In this document: positions 14,901-20,775 of the stretch, one piece after another
Layout of the letters: each line of letters opens with the position of its first letter
Numbering within the stretch: position 1 is the stretch's first letter
Made by a program: the position numbers and the translations under genes
Assembly: GCF_000966975.1 (NCBI RefSeq)
Contig: NZ_JZWV01000135.1
Span: forward strand, 1 to 22,598
Direction: 5' to 3'
DNA length: 22,598 bases
Origin: Streptomyces katrae
GTDB taxonomy: Bacteria > Actinomycetota > Actinomycetes > Streptomycetales > Streptomycetaceae
Notes under the pieces: generated by a model
The model's input: the letters and a program-made list of their open reading frames with translations, nothing else
Database searches by the model: none
Told to the model about the DNA's origin: nothing

Positions 14901-15843
14901 AGCGCAGCTTCTTCTTGATCAGTGCGTCGGCGGTGTCGCGGATCTCCCGCTCGCCGGAGAGGAAGACGAGGATGTCGCCCGGGCCCTCGCCCTGGAGCTC
15001 GTCCACGGCGTCGCAGATCGCGGTGATCTGGTCGCGGTCGCTCTCCTCGCTGTCCTCTTCCAGGAGCGGCCGGTAACGGACCTCCACCGGGTAGGTCCGC
15101 CCGCTGACCTCGACGATCGGGGCGTCGCCGAAGTGGCGGGAGAAGCGCTCCGGGTCGATGGTGGCGGAGGTGATCACGACCTTGAGGTCGGGGCGCTTGG
15201 GGAGCAGCTGGGCCAGGTAGCCGAGCAGGAAGTCGATGTTGAGGCTGCGCTCGTGGGCCTCGTCGATGATGATCGTGTCGTAGGCGCGCAGCTCGCGGTC
15301 CGTCTGGATCTCGGCGAGCAGGATGCCGTCCGTCATCAGCTTGACGAAGGTCGCGTCCGGGTTCACCTGGTCGGTGAAGCGGACCTTCCAGCCGACGGTC
15401 TCCCCGATCTCGGACTTCAGCTCCTCGGCGATGCGCTCCGCGACGGTGCGGGCGGCGATCCGGCGGGGCTGGGTGTGCCCGATCATGCCCCGGACGCCAC
15501 GCCCCAGCTCCATGCAGATCTTGGGGATCTGCGTGGTCTTCCCGGAGCCGGTCTCGCCCGCGACGATCACGACCTGGTGGTCGCGTATCGCCTCGGCGAT
15601 CTCGTCCTTCTTCTGGCTGACGGGCAGGTTCTCGGGATACGTGACCTCCGGCATGCGCGAGGCGCGGCCGGCCAGTCGCGCGGCGGCCTTCTCGGCCTCC
15701 GCGGCGATCTCGTCGAGCACGGCCTGCTTGGCCTCGGGCTTGCGGATGCGGCGGGCGCCCTCGAGGCGGCGGCCGAGGCGGTGCGCGTCCCGGAGGGAGA
15801 TCTCACCGAGGAGCGTCTGCAGGGCGGCGAAGGAAGTAGACAT
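11920..15843 (-). CDS. hrpA: ATP-dependent DEAH-box RNA helicase HrpA
   Basis: A 1307-residue DEAH/RHA helicase, the size expected for bacterial HrpA, which acts in the cytosol on RNA and on stalled or collided ribosomes in E. coli. Motif I GETGSGKT is at 96-103, DEAH (IIIDEAHERS) at 194-197 and SATID from 226. The C-terminal helicase half has the motif VI segment of DEAH proteins (QRKGRCGRTSDG). HA2/OB-fold regions follow, then a long C-terminal extension to about residue 1307 (DUF3418-like), ending near RIVKAVDALAP. The ATG at 15843 has only a weak AGGT upstream. A 7-bp stem CGCTCCG/CGGAGCG (11910-11929) spans the stop codon and may act in termination. The gene is flanked by tRNA-Asp on its 3' side. 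Confidence 0.97.
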   Translation of the reverse strand: MSTSFAALQTLLGEISLRDAHRLGRRLEGARRIRKPEAKQAVLDEIAAEAEKAAARLAGRASRMPEVTYPENLPVSQKKDEIAEAIRDHQVVIVAGETGSGKTTQIPKICMELGRGVRGMIGHTQPRRIAARTVAERIAEELKSEIGETVGWKVRFTDQVNPDATFVKLMTDGILLAEIQTDRELRAYDTIIIDEAHERSLNIDFLLGYLAQLLPKRPDLKVVITSATIDPERFSRHFGDAPIVEVSGRTYPVEVRYRPLLEEDSEESDRDQITAICDAVDELQGEGPGDILVFLSGEREIRDTADALIKKKLRFTEVLPLYARLSHAEQHRVFQPHTGRRIVLATNVAETSLTVPGIKYVIDPGTARISRYSHRTKVQRLPIERISQASANQRKGRCGRTSDGICIRLYSEDDFNARPEFTDAEILRTNLASVILQMTAAGLGEIEKFPFIDPPDHRNIRDGVQLLQELGALDPAEKDPKKRLTPMGRQLSQLPVDPRLARMVVEADKNNCVREVMVIAAALSIQDPRERPSDKQTQADQNHARFKDETSDFLSFLNMWRYVREQQKERGSSSFRRMCKQEYLNFLRIREWQDIYSQLRTVAKTMGIHVNEADGAETNIHISLLSGLLSHIGLKDTDKNEYLGARSAKFAIFPGSALFKKQPKFVMSAELVETSRLWARVNAKVEPEWVEPLAQHLIKRTYSEPHWEKDQAAVMAYEKVTLYGVPIVAQRKINYGRIDPEVSRELFIRNALVEGDWRTHHKFYADNRKLLTEVEELENRARRRDIVVDDETLFDFYDQRIPEHVVSGAHFDSWWKHKRREEPELLDFEREMLLTEKAAGVTKADYPDSWRQGQLKFRVTYQFEPGADADGVTVHIPLQVLNQVTEEGFDWQIPGLREEVVTELIRSLPKPIRRHYVPAPNYASRFLEQQHSLAEPLPVVLARELRRMVGVPVSAEDFDLSRIPDHLKITFRIVDERRRKLAEAKDLEALRLQLKPKARQALSKAAAATAERAGGESVERTGLTDWTIGSLVKVFETRRAGQPVKAYPALVDEGTSVSVRLFDTEAEQQRAMWLGTRRLILLNIPVNPAKFASEKLTNQQKLALSRNPHGSIQALFDDCATAATDKLIADHGGPAWDEAGFRRLFDAVRADLVDTTVRTVGQVQQVLAAWQACERRLKATNSLALMANVADVKTQLAALMPAGFVTLTGLKRLPDLMRYLVAIDRRLQQMPTGAQRDTTRMEKVHEMRDEYLWLLEQLPKGRPVPEAVTEIRWMIEELRVSYFAHALGTAYPISDKRIVKAVDALAP

Positions 15844-15903
15844 ACCTGATCGAGGATCTCACCTGCGCCCGGCGGGTGGCGAACGCATTTGTGCCCCTCC
15901 CCG

Positions 15904-15909
15904 TACCAT
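15904..15909 (+). promoter_or_regulatory. Candidate -10 element
   Basis: TACCAT matches TANNNT and lies 27 bases before the GTG at 15937. No good -35 is visible. If real, it would serve the doubtful 15937 gene and perhaps the dsbA-like gene beyond. Confidence 0.3.
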
Positions 15910-15936
15910 TTCGGGACGAGTCCCCCGGTTCGGCGA

Positions 15937-16458
15937 GTGAGAGGCAGCCCACCCTTGTCCTGCCGTCACCGCCCGTATCCGTCGGCTGCCGCCGTGTTCG
16001 CGGTGGTCATGGGGGTCCTGGCCGTGGCCCTCGCCCTGGCCGGGCCGGTACGGGGCACGACGGACCGGGCCCCCGGCACGCGGGCCGCAGCGGCTGTCGC
16101 GGCTCCGCCGCCGGCCGTCGGCATGCCGGCTGAGCGGACGGCGCCCCGCCGGGCGGCCTCGGCCTGGCCGGGAGGGCGCCCGGGCCCCGCGGACGCGGAG
16201 CGTGCCGGCCGGCCGGAGGCCGGCCCTGGTACGCACGTGGCCTTCGCGGGCGTGGTCCCGCCGAGGGGTCCCTCCTGTGCCCCGGACTCCGGCGGGCTCG
16301 GGACCGAGCCCGCCGTGCCGGCCTCCAGGGCCGGGCACGAGCACGGTTCCGTCCTCGTGGCGCGGGCCGTGCCCGAGGGGTGCGGCCGTACCGGGCCGAG
16401 TGCGTACGGGTGCCCGTGCGCGGGCCCGGCCTGCGGGCGCCGGGGCCGGTGGAGCTGA
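15937..16458 (+). CDS. Possible membrane-anchored or secreted Pro/Ala/Gly-rich protein
   Basis: The family is not recognised. From the GTG at 15937 the 173-residue product starts VRGSPPLSCRHRPYPS. A hydrophobic segment follows (AAAVFAVVMGVLAVALALAG), which would be a signal anchor or signal peptide, then a low-complexity Pro/Ala/Gly/Arg region. The C terminus has several cysteines (GCGRTG, GCPCAGPACG). The third codon position is strongly G/C in this frame. Low complexity makes coding uncertain, and no Shine-Dalgarno is seen. Its location just before a DsbA-like/CcdA-like pair makes a cysteine-containing exported protein plausible as a substrate, but that is inference. A longer reading from 15889 is possible. 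Overlapping minus-strand frames look less convincing. Confidence 0.4.
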   Translation: MRGSPPLSCRHRPYPSAAAVFAVVMGVLAVALALAGPVRGTTDRAPGTRAAAAVAAPPPAVGMPAERTAPRRAASAWPGGRPGPADAERAGRPEAGPGTHVAFAGVVPPRGPSCAPDSGGLGTEPAVPASRAGHEHGSVLVARAVPEGCGRTGPSAYGCPCAGPACGRRGRWS

Positions 16459-16474
16459 GCGTGATGCGGGTGTA

Positions 16475-16498
16475 GGGGAGCCGGTCCGCCGGTTCCCC
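16475..16498 (+). terminator. Stem-loop upstream of the dsbA-like gene
   Basis: GGGGAGCCGG (16475-16484) pairs with CCGGTTCCCC (16489-16498) with one G-U and a TCCG loop. It lies 17 bases after the preceding stop and 26 before the next start. It has no U-tract and could be a terminator, an mRNA stabiliser or an attenuator. Confidence 0.45.
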
Positions 16499-16523
16499 GT
16501 ACGTCCCGCTCTGGAGCACCCGT

Positions 16524-17258
16524 ATGTCCACTTCCCGCAAGTCCACCCGCAAGCCCCTGCTGTACGCCGCCGGGGTCGCCCTCGCCGCGCTCACCCTCGG
16601 CATCGTCTCCTGGCAGGCCACCGCGCCCGCCGAAAAGCACCGCGAGACCTCCTCCGCCGCCTCCGCGGAGGCCACGCCCGGGTCCGACCCCGCCGCCGAG
16701 CTGAAGGCGCTGGCCCGCCGCGAAGCCGGTGACAAGCTCGCCGTGGGCCGCACCGACGCGCCCGTCGTCCTGATCGAGTACTCCGACTTCAAGTGCGGCT
16801 ACTGCGCCAAGTTCGCCCGGGACACCGAGCCCGAACTGGTGAAGAAGTACGTCGCGGACGGCACCCTGCGCATCGAGTGGCGCAGCTTCCCGATCTTCGG
16901 CGCCGAGTCGGAGGCCGCCGCCAAGGCAGCCTGGGCGGCCGGCCAGCAGGACCGCTTCACCGCCTTCCACGCCGCCGCGTACGCCGAGGGCGCCAAGGCC
17001 AAGGGCTTCGGCGAGGACCGGCTCGTCGAGCTGGCCCGCGAGGCCGGGGTCCCCGACCTGGACCGCTTCAAGGCCGACATGGCCGGCGAGCAGGCCGCGG
17101 CCGCCCTGCGCCGGGACCGGGAGGAGGGCTACCGCATCGGCGTCCAGTCCACCCCCTCCTTCCTGGTCAACGGGCAGCCCATCGCGGGCGCCCAGCCCCT
17201 CGGCGCCTTCACCACGGCCATCGCCCGGGCCGAGGCGCAGGCGAAGGCCGGCCGGTGA
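16524..17258 (+). CDS. Membrane-anchored DsbA-like thioredoxin-fold oxidoreductase
   Basis: A 244-residue thiol-disulfide oxidoreductase of the DsbA/thioredoxin_4 family, expected to act on the outer face of the membrane. A single N-terminal transmembrane segment (about residues 12-30) precedes a short Ala/Ser/Glu linker. The thioredoxin-like domain begins near residue 70. The active site C91-G-Y-C94 lies in YSDFKCGYCAKF, with the cis-Pro loop VQSTPSFLVNGQ near the C terminus and a helical insertion between, as in DsbA. The ATG at 16524 has GGAG eight bases upstream. Its stop overlaps the start of the CcdA-like gene (GTGA), which implies translational coupling and a functional pair: the membrane partner may keep or recycle this protein's thiols. 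Whether it acts as oxidase, reductase or isomerase is not decided by sequence. Confidence 0.9.
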   Translation: MSTSRKSTRKPLLYAAGVALAALTLGIVSWQATAPAEKHRETSSAASAEATPGSDPAAELKALARREAGDKLAVGRTDAPVVLIEYSDFKCGYCAKFARDTEPELVKKYVADGTLRIEWRSFPIFGAESEAAAKAAWAAGQQDRFTAFHAAAYAEGAKAKGFGEDRLVELAREAGVPDLDRFKADMAGEQAAAALRRDREEGYRIGVQSTPSFLVNGQPIAGAQPLGAFTTAIARAEAQAKAGR

Positions 17259-18112
17259 GCGGCGGCATCGGGTACGCCGCAGCCCTCCTCGGAGGCCTCC
17301 TCGCCCTGCTCAGCCCGTGCAGCGCCCTGCTGCTGCCGGCCTTCTTCGCCTACTCGATCGACTCCCGCTCCCGGCTCCTCGCGCGCACCGGGATCTTCTA
17401 CGCGGGCCTCGCCACCACCCTGGTCCCGCTCGGGGCGGCCGGTTCGTTCGCGGGCCGGTTCTTCCACTCCCACCGCGACCAGCTCGTCCTGGCCGGCGGC
17501 TGGCTGATCATCGTCCTGGGCCTGGCCCAGATCCTCGGCCTGGGCTTCGCCCCCAAGCGGCTCTCCGAGCTCTCCGGGCGGATCCGCCCGACCACCGCCC
17601 TGTCGGTGTACGCGCTCGGCGCGGTCTACGGGCTGGCCGGCTTCTGCGCGGGCCCGATCCTGGGCAGCGTCCTGACGGTGGCGGCGGTCAGCGGCAGCCC
17701 GGCCTACGGCGGCCTGCTGCTGGCGGTGTACGCGCTGGGCATGGCCGTACCGCTGTTCGTGCTGGCCCTGCTCTGGGAGCGCTTCGACCTGGGCCGGCGG
17801 CGCTGGCTGCGCGGCCGGGCCCTGCGCGTGGGGCGGCTGGAACTCCACACGACCTCGCTGCTGTCCGGGCTGTTCTTCATCACCCTGGGCGCCCTGTTCC
17901 TCGTCTACGACGGGGCGAGCGCCCTGCCGGGGCTGCTGGACGTGGATGACTCGTACGCCGTCGAGGAGAAGGTGGGCGCCGTCGCGGACGCGGTCCCGGA
18001 CTGGGCGCTGCTCGGGCTGGTCGGCGTGGGGGCGGTGGCCTTCGGGCTGCTGCGCCGGCGCCGCGCCGCCCGCGAGGAAGCCGGGGGCGGGGGCGCGTCC
18101 GAGGAGGAGTGA
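17255..18112 (+). CDS. CcdA/DsbD-type thiol-disulfide electron-transfer membrane protein
   Basis: A 285-residue polytopic membrane protein of the CcdA/DsbD transmembrane family, which passes reducing equivalents from cytosolic thioredoxin across the membrane. The two conserved cysteines are present: C22 in LLSPCSALLLP and C131 in LAGFCAGPILG. I count about six to seven hydrophobic segments, the last near residues 248-265, followed by a charged tail (RRRRAAREEAG...). The GTG start overlaps the dsbA-like stop by four bases (GTGA at 17255-17258), so the two are co-translated. Alternative use in cytochrome c maturation is possible, but no other ccs genes are adjacent. A strong terminator follows the stop. 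Confidence 0.9.
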   Translation: MSGGIGYAAALLGGLLALLSPCSALLLPAFFAYSIDSRSRLLARTGIFYAGLATTLVPLGAAGSFAGRFFHSHRDQLVLAGGWLIIVLGLAQILGLGFAPKRLSELSGRIRPTTALSVYALGAVYGLAGFCAGPILGSVLTVAAVSGSPAYGGLLLAVYALGMAVPLFVLALLWERFDLGRRRWLRGRALRVGRLELHTTSLLSGLFFITLGALFLVYDGASALPGLLDVDDSYAVEEKVGAVADAVPDWALLGLVGVGAVAFGLLRRRRAAREEAGGGGASEEE

Positions 18113-18117
18113 AACGC

Positions 18118-18151
18118 GGAAGGCCCCGTCCGGAGACGGGGCCTTCCTTTT
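18118..18151. terminator. Bidirectional terminator between the ccdA-like gene and tRNA-Phe
   Basis: GGAAGGCCCCGTC (18118-18130) pairs perfectly with GACGGGGCCTTCC (18135-18147) around CGGA, a 13-bp stem, followed by TTTTG. It ends the plus-strand dsbA-ccdA unit and sits immediately past the minus-strand tRNA-Phe 3' end. Confidence 0.92.
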
Positions 18152-18152
18152 G

Positions 18153-18226
18153 TGGCTGGGGCCGGGGTCGAACCGGCGACCTATCGCTTTTCAGGCGATC
18201 GCTCGTACCAACTGAGCTACCCAGCC
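18153..18226 (-). tRNA. tRNA-Phe(GAA)
   Basis: A 74-base cloverleaf. Acceptor GGCTGGG/CCCAGCC, discriminator A; the anticodon arm ATCGC-CTGAAAA-GCGAT gives GAA; the T-loop is GGTTCGACCCC. CCA is not encoded (ACAAAA follows). Last gene of the Glu-Asp-Phe tRNA transcript. Confidence 0.96.
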
Positions 18227-18248
18227 ACGAGACTGTTTCCAGCCTCAG

Positions 18249-18322
18249 CGATCCTGACGGGACTTGAACCCGCGACCTCCACCTTGACAGGGTGGCGAGC
18301 TAACCAACTGCTCCACAGGACC
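18249..18322 (-). tRNA. tRNA-Asp(GTC), copy 2
   Basis: Identical over its full 74 bases to the tRNA-Asp at 11766-11839, with anticodon GTC in CTGTCAA. It lies 22 bases upstream of tRNA-Phe on the same transcript. CCA is not encoded. Confidence 0.96.
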
Positions 18323-18360
18323 TCGTATGTGCAAGAGCAAGTCTTGCACATGGTGTTGCG

Positions 18361-18433
18361 TACCCCCAACGGGATTCGAACCCGTGCTACCGCCTTGAAA
18401 GGGCGGCGTCCTGGGCCACTAGACGATGAGGGC
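18361..18433 (-). tRNA. tRNA-Glu(TTC)
   Basis: A 73-base cloverleaf. The anticodon arm CCGCC-CTTTCAA-GGCGG gives TTC; the T-arm is ACGGG-TTCGAAT-CCCGT. Acceptor GCCCTCA pairs with TGGGGGT using two wobble pairs, including G1-U72. Discriminator A, CCA not encoded. First gene of the tRNA operon. Confidence 0.95.
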
Positions 18434-18476
18434 TAAAGGCCCGCCGGGCACTTTTCAGCGCGTCGGGGACGTGAGA

Positions 18477-18506
18477 AGCATATGGGATCGGAGGAGGTAT
18501 CGCCAA
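18477..18506 (-). promoter_or_regulatory. Promoter of the tRNA-Glu-Asp-Phe operon
   Basis: On the minus strand TTGGCG (18506-18501), an 18-bp spacer and TATGCT (18482-18477). Both hexamers fit principal-sigma consensus well, and initiation near 18470 would give a leader of about 37 bases before tRNA-Glu. Confidence 0.65.
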
Positions 18507-18558
18507 AACGGTTTCCGCCCGCAGGGGGAACGGCCCGCGCGGGGGCGACAATGGCCGG

Positions 18559-18909
18559 GTGCTGGAGATGACGCGCGAGGAGTTCGAGGAGCTCGTCGCA
18601 GAGGCCCTGGACCGGATCCCCCCGGAGCTGACGCGGCTGATGGACAACGTGGCGGTCTTCGTCGAGGACGAGCCGCCGGCCGGTGACCCCGACCTGCTCG
18701 GCCTGTACGAGGGCACCCCGCTGACCGAGCGCGGCGAGTGGTACGCCGGGGTGCTCCCCGACCGCATCACGATCTACCGCAACCCCACGCTGCGGATGTG
18801 CGAGGACCGGGAGAGCGTGGTCGCCGAGACGGAGGTGACGGTGGTCCACGAGATCGCCCACCACTTCGGCATCGACGACGAACGCCTGCACGCCCTGGGA
18901 TACGGGTGA
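18559..18909 (+). CDS. Mini-zincin metallopeptidase-family protein
   Basis: A 116-residue cytosolic protein of the small zincin-like family (PF06262 type). The helix [13 protein letters not shown] supplies H97-E98-x-x-H101 and continues G104-x-x-D107, the HExxHxxGxxD arrangement in which Asp would be the third zinc ligand. The N-terminal ~80 residues form a small alpha/beta unit ([18 protein letters not shown], then VAVFVEDEP). Substrate and biological role of this family are unknown to me. The start is either GTG 18559, preceded by a GACAAT -10-like hexamer six bases upstream (leaderless), or ATG 18568. The stop overlaps the crcB1 start (GTGA at 18906), so it heads a coupled three-gene unit with the fluoride channel genes. 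Confidence 0.87.
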   Translation: MLEMTREEFEELVAEALDRIPPELTRLMDNVAVFVEDEPPAGDPDLLGLYEGTPLTERGEWYAGVLPDRITIYRNPTLRMCEDRESVVAETEVTVVHEIAHHFGIDDERLHALGYG

Positions 18910-19385
18910 CCCGGCCCGTCCCGGGCGCGGAGGCCATCGACCCCGACGTCGACCTCCATGTCCCCGCCCAGCGCACCGAGCCGCAGGGCCGCGTCCTCGC
19001 GGCGGTGGCCGCCGGCGGAGCGGTGGGGGCGAGCGCCCGCTACGGGGTGGCGCTGCTGTGGCCGGCCGGGCCGGCGGGCTTCCCGTGGGCGACCTTCTGG
19101 ACCAACGTGGCCGGCTGTGCGCTGATCGGCGTCCTGATGGCGTTGATCAGCGAGGAGGGGCGGCGTTCCCCGCACCCGCTGCTGCGGCCGTTCGCGGGCA
19201 CCGGGGTGCTCGGCGGGTTCACCACCTTCTCTGCCTACGCCGTGGACTTCTCGCGGCTGCTGGACGCGGGCCGGGCCGGGCTCGCGCTGGCGTACGCCGG
19301 GCTGACCCTCGTGGCCGCGCTGGGCGCGGTGTGGGCGGCGGCGTCGCTGACGCGGCTGGCGCTGCGGGGGCGGGGGGCCGGGTGA
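18906..19385 (+). CDS. crcB: Fluoride channel subunit CrcB/Fluc (first)
   Basis: A 159-residue membrane protein of the Fluc family, which exports fluoride through dual-topology dimers. A hydrophilic N-terminal extension of about 28 residues precedes four hydrophobic segments. Family features: G-A-S-A-R45-Y in TM1, WATFWTN67VAG in TM2, and the TM3 break GGFTTFSAY (103-111). F108 occupies the first Phe-box position, but the second is Y111. Start GTG 18906 overlaps the metallopeptidase stop; its stop overlaps the start of the second crcB (GTGA at 19382). Pairs of crcB genes form heterodimers in many Gram-positive bacteria. No fluoride riboswitch was recognised upstream. Confidence 0.93.
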   Translation: MTRPVPGAEAIDPDVDLHVPAQRTEPQGRVLAAVAAGGAVGASARYGVALLWPAGPAGFPWATFWTNVAGCALIGVLMALISEEGRRSPHPLLRPFAGTGVLGGFTTFSAYAVDFSRLLDAGRAGLALAYAGLTLVAALGAVWAAASLTRLALRGRGAG

Positions 19386-19756
19386 ACTGGCTGCTGGTGG
19401 TGGCGGGCGCGGTCGTCGGGGCGCCGCTGCGGTACCTGACCGACCGGTTCGTCCAGGCGCGGCACGACTCCGTCTTCCCGTGGGGGACCTTCGTGGTCAA
19501 CGCGGGCGCCTGTCTGGTGCTGGGGGTGCTGACCGGGGCCGTCCTGGCCGGCGCCGGTTCCTCGCGGCTGGCGCTGCTGCTGGGGACGGGGCTGTGCGGG
19601 GCGCTGAGCACGTACTCGACGTTCTCGTACGAGACGCTGCGGCTGGCCGAGCGCGGCTGGAAGTTCCTCGCCGCGGCGAACGCGGCGGCCTCGGTCCTGG
19701 TCGGCCTGGGCGCGGTGACGCTGGGGTCGCAGGTGGCGGGACAGCTGTTCGCCTGA
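19382..19756 (+). CDS. crcB: Fluoride channel subunit CrcB/Fluc (second)
   Basis: A 124-residue, four-helix Fluc subunit and the likely heterodimer partner of the preceding gene. G-A-P-L-R17-Y lies in TM1, WGTFVVN40AGA in TM2, and the TM3 break reads GALSTYSTF (73-81). Here the first Phe-box position is Y78 and the second is F81, the reverse of the first subunit. The N terminus starts directly at the first membrane segment ([13 protein letters not shown]). GTG 19382 overlaps the upstream stop by four bases, ensuring coupled, roughly equal synthesis. Nothing resembling a terminator is obvious after the stop. Confidence 0.93.
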   Translation: MNWLLVVAGAVVGAPLRYLTDRFVQARHDSVFPWGTFVVNAGACLVLGVLTGAVLAGAGSSRLALLLGTGLCGALSTYSTFSYETLRLAERGWKFLAAANAAASVLVGLGAVTLGSQVAGQLFA

Positions 19757-19862
19757 CCCGGCGGGGGCCCGTCCGGCTTGCTCGCACAAGGGGCGTGTCT
19801 CTTACGGGGTAAAGGGAGTTGGGCTCATTGACCCGCTCATCGCGGGCCCCGTCCCGCGCCCC

Positions 19863-19868
19863 GGAGGT
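19863..19868 (+). promoter_or_regulatory. Ribosome-binding site fixing the GTG start of the Gly/Ser lipoprotein
   Basis: GGAGGT lies six bases before the GTG at 19875 and makes that start clear, so the later frame change is not a start-site artefact. Confidence 0.7.
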
Positions 19869-19874
19869 GCCCCC

Positions 19875-20535
19875 GTGCGCCCGTTGCCCGCTTCCCTGTC
19901 CACGACCCTCAGACTGGCCGTCTCCGCCCTCGCGGTCGCCGCGACGGCGGGCTGCATGAGCGTCGGCGAGGACGCCGCGAAGCCGGGGCCGGCCGCTTCG
20001 GTGGGAGGCAAGGGCACCGGCGGGGCGGGTGCCGCCGCGGGCGCCGGACACGGCTCCGGGATCCACGGCAACGGGCACGGCGTGAAGGACGGGACGCCGC
20101 AGGACGGGAAGTCCGGTGAGCCGGGGAAGGCCTCCGGGGCGGCCGGGGCCTCCCCGAGTCCCGGGGCGCCGGCGGGCAAGCCGGGCCAGCCCTCACCGTC
20201 GGCCGGTCCCGGGGGCGGGGCCGGCGGGCAGGGGGGCCAGGTGCCGTCCGGGGGCGGTTCCGGGTCGGGATCGGGTTCGGGGTCCGGGGTCCGGAGCGGG
20301 TGGTTCCGGTTCGGGTTCGGGGTCGGGGTCGGGAGCCGGGGGGTCCGGTGCGGGCTCGGGCTCGGGGTCCGGTTCCGGGTCGGGCGGTGCGGGCGGGGCC
20401 GGTGGGTCCGGCGGTTCCGGGTCGGGTGGTTCCGGGGGGTCCACCACCCCCGGGGGAGGGCAGACCACGCCCCCTGTGACGCAGCCCACGCCGAGCGAGA
20501 CGCCCCCGTCCTCACCTGGGCCGAGCGTGGCCTGA
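19875..20535 (+). pseudogene. Gly/Ser-rich lipoprotein with a one-base frameshift in the repeat
   Basis: The gene starts at GTG 19875 with a lipoprotein-like signal ending T-A-G-C27. A Gly/Ala/Lys/Pro-rich region with GHGSGIHGNGHG follows, then a (GS)n tract. In the starting frame the tract changes near 20289 to an atypical sequence (VRSGWFRFGFG) that runs to 20690. In the +1 frame the Gly/Ser repeat continues uninterrupted from about 20290 and ends with a Thr/Pro tail (STTPGGGQTTPPVTQ...PGPSVA) and TGA at 20535. The span is 661 bases, one more than a multiple of three; removing one G from GGGG at 20279-20282 or 20286-20289 restores a 219-residue protein. Function unknown; such proteins are cell-envelope linkers. 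Sequencing error, real mutation or slippage-based variation cannot be separated here. Confidence 0.7.
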
Positions 20536-20553
20536 GGGCGTCGGCGAGGGGGT

Positions 20554-20571
20554 TCCGCGGCCCTGCGCGGA
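20554..20571 (+). terminator. Small stem-loop after the Gly/Ser lipoprotein gene
   Basis: TCCGCG (20554-20559) and CGCGGA (20566-20571) pair around GCCCTG, 18 bases after the stop and 20 bases before the helicase promoter. No U-tract; weak. Confidence 0.35.
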
Positions 20572-20591
20572 GGGGGTTGCCAGGTGGTGAC

Positions 20592-20621
20592 TTGCCAGAC
20601 CCCCGGGAGGGTGCGTATGGT
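20592..20621 (+). promoter_or_regulatory. Promoter of the DEAD-box helicase gene
   Basis: TTGCCA (20592-20597, five of six to TTGACA), an 18-bp spacer and TATGGT (20616-20621, TANNNT). Initiation near 20628 gives a 5' leader of about 148 bases. Confidence 0.65.
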
Positions 20622-20627
20622 TATAGA

Positions 20628-20775
20628 TCGTTTGATCCCATTGCCCGGCGCCGAATCCGAAGAGCGCCGTGTGGCGCGTACTCTCCCTAGCCGTGGCTGA
20701 CCGCATTGAGGCGGTCGATTTGCGATTCACGGAGTTTGGGCGCGTGCCGAGACTCCGGAAGGTTTCGCATTTCGC
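20628..20775 (+). promoter_or_regulatory. Long structured 5' leader of the DEAD-box helicase mRNA
   Basis: Three stems are visible: GCGCC-GTGT-GGCGC (20664-20677), GACCGC-ATTGAG-GCGGTC (20699-20716) and CGGAGT/ACTCCG (20730-20735 with 20752-20757). The last ends at the GGAAGG Shine-Dalgarno (20757-20762). Cold-shock and autoregulated DEAD-box helicase genes elsewhere have long structured leaders; such a role here is inferred. Confidence 0.45.

Noticed and set aside
11854..15849. Uninterrupted plus-strand frame of about 1,330 codons opposite hrpA
   Set aside because: It is the mirror of the HrpA coding frame, which has full helicase motifs. Long antisense open frames are expected in very high-GC genes, and the product is low-complexity (His/Leu/Arg/Asp/Val).
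15966..16970. Minus-strand frame of about 330 codons overlapping the dsbA-like gene
   Set aside because: It overlaps the clear DsbA-like coding sequence and is a low-complexity shadow.
18434..18558. Fluoride riboswitch upstream of the crcB genes
   Set aside because: I looked for the crcB-motif hallmark near a GGCGAUGG-like start and its pseudoknot and did not find it on the plus strand. The region instead holds the tRNA promoter on the minus strand.
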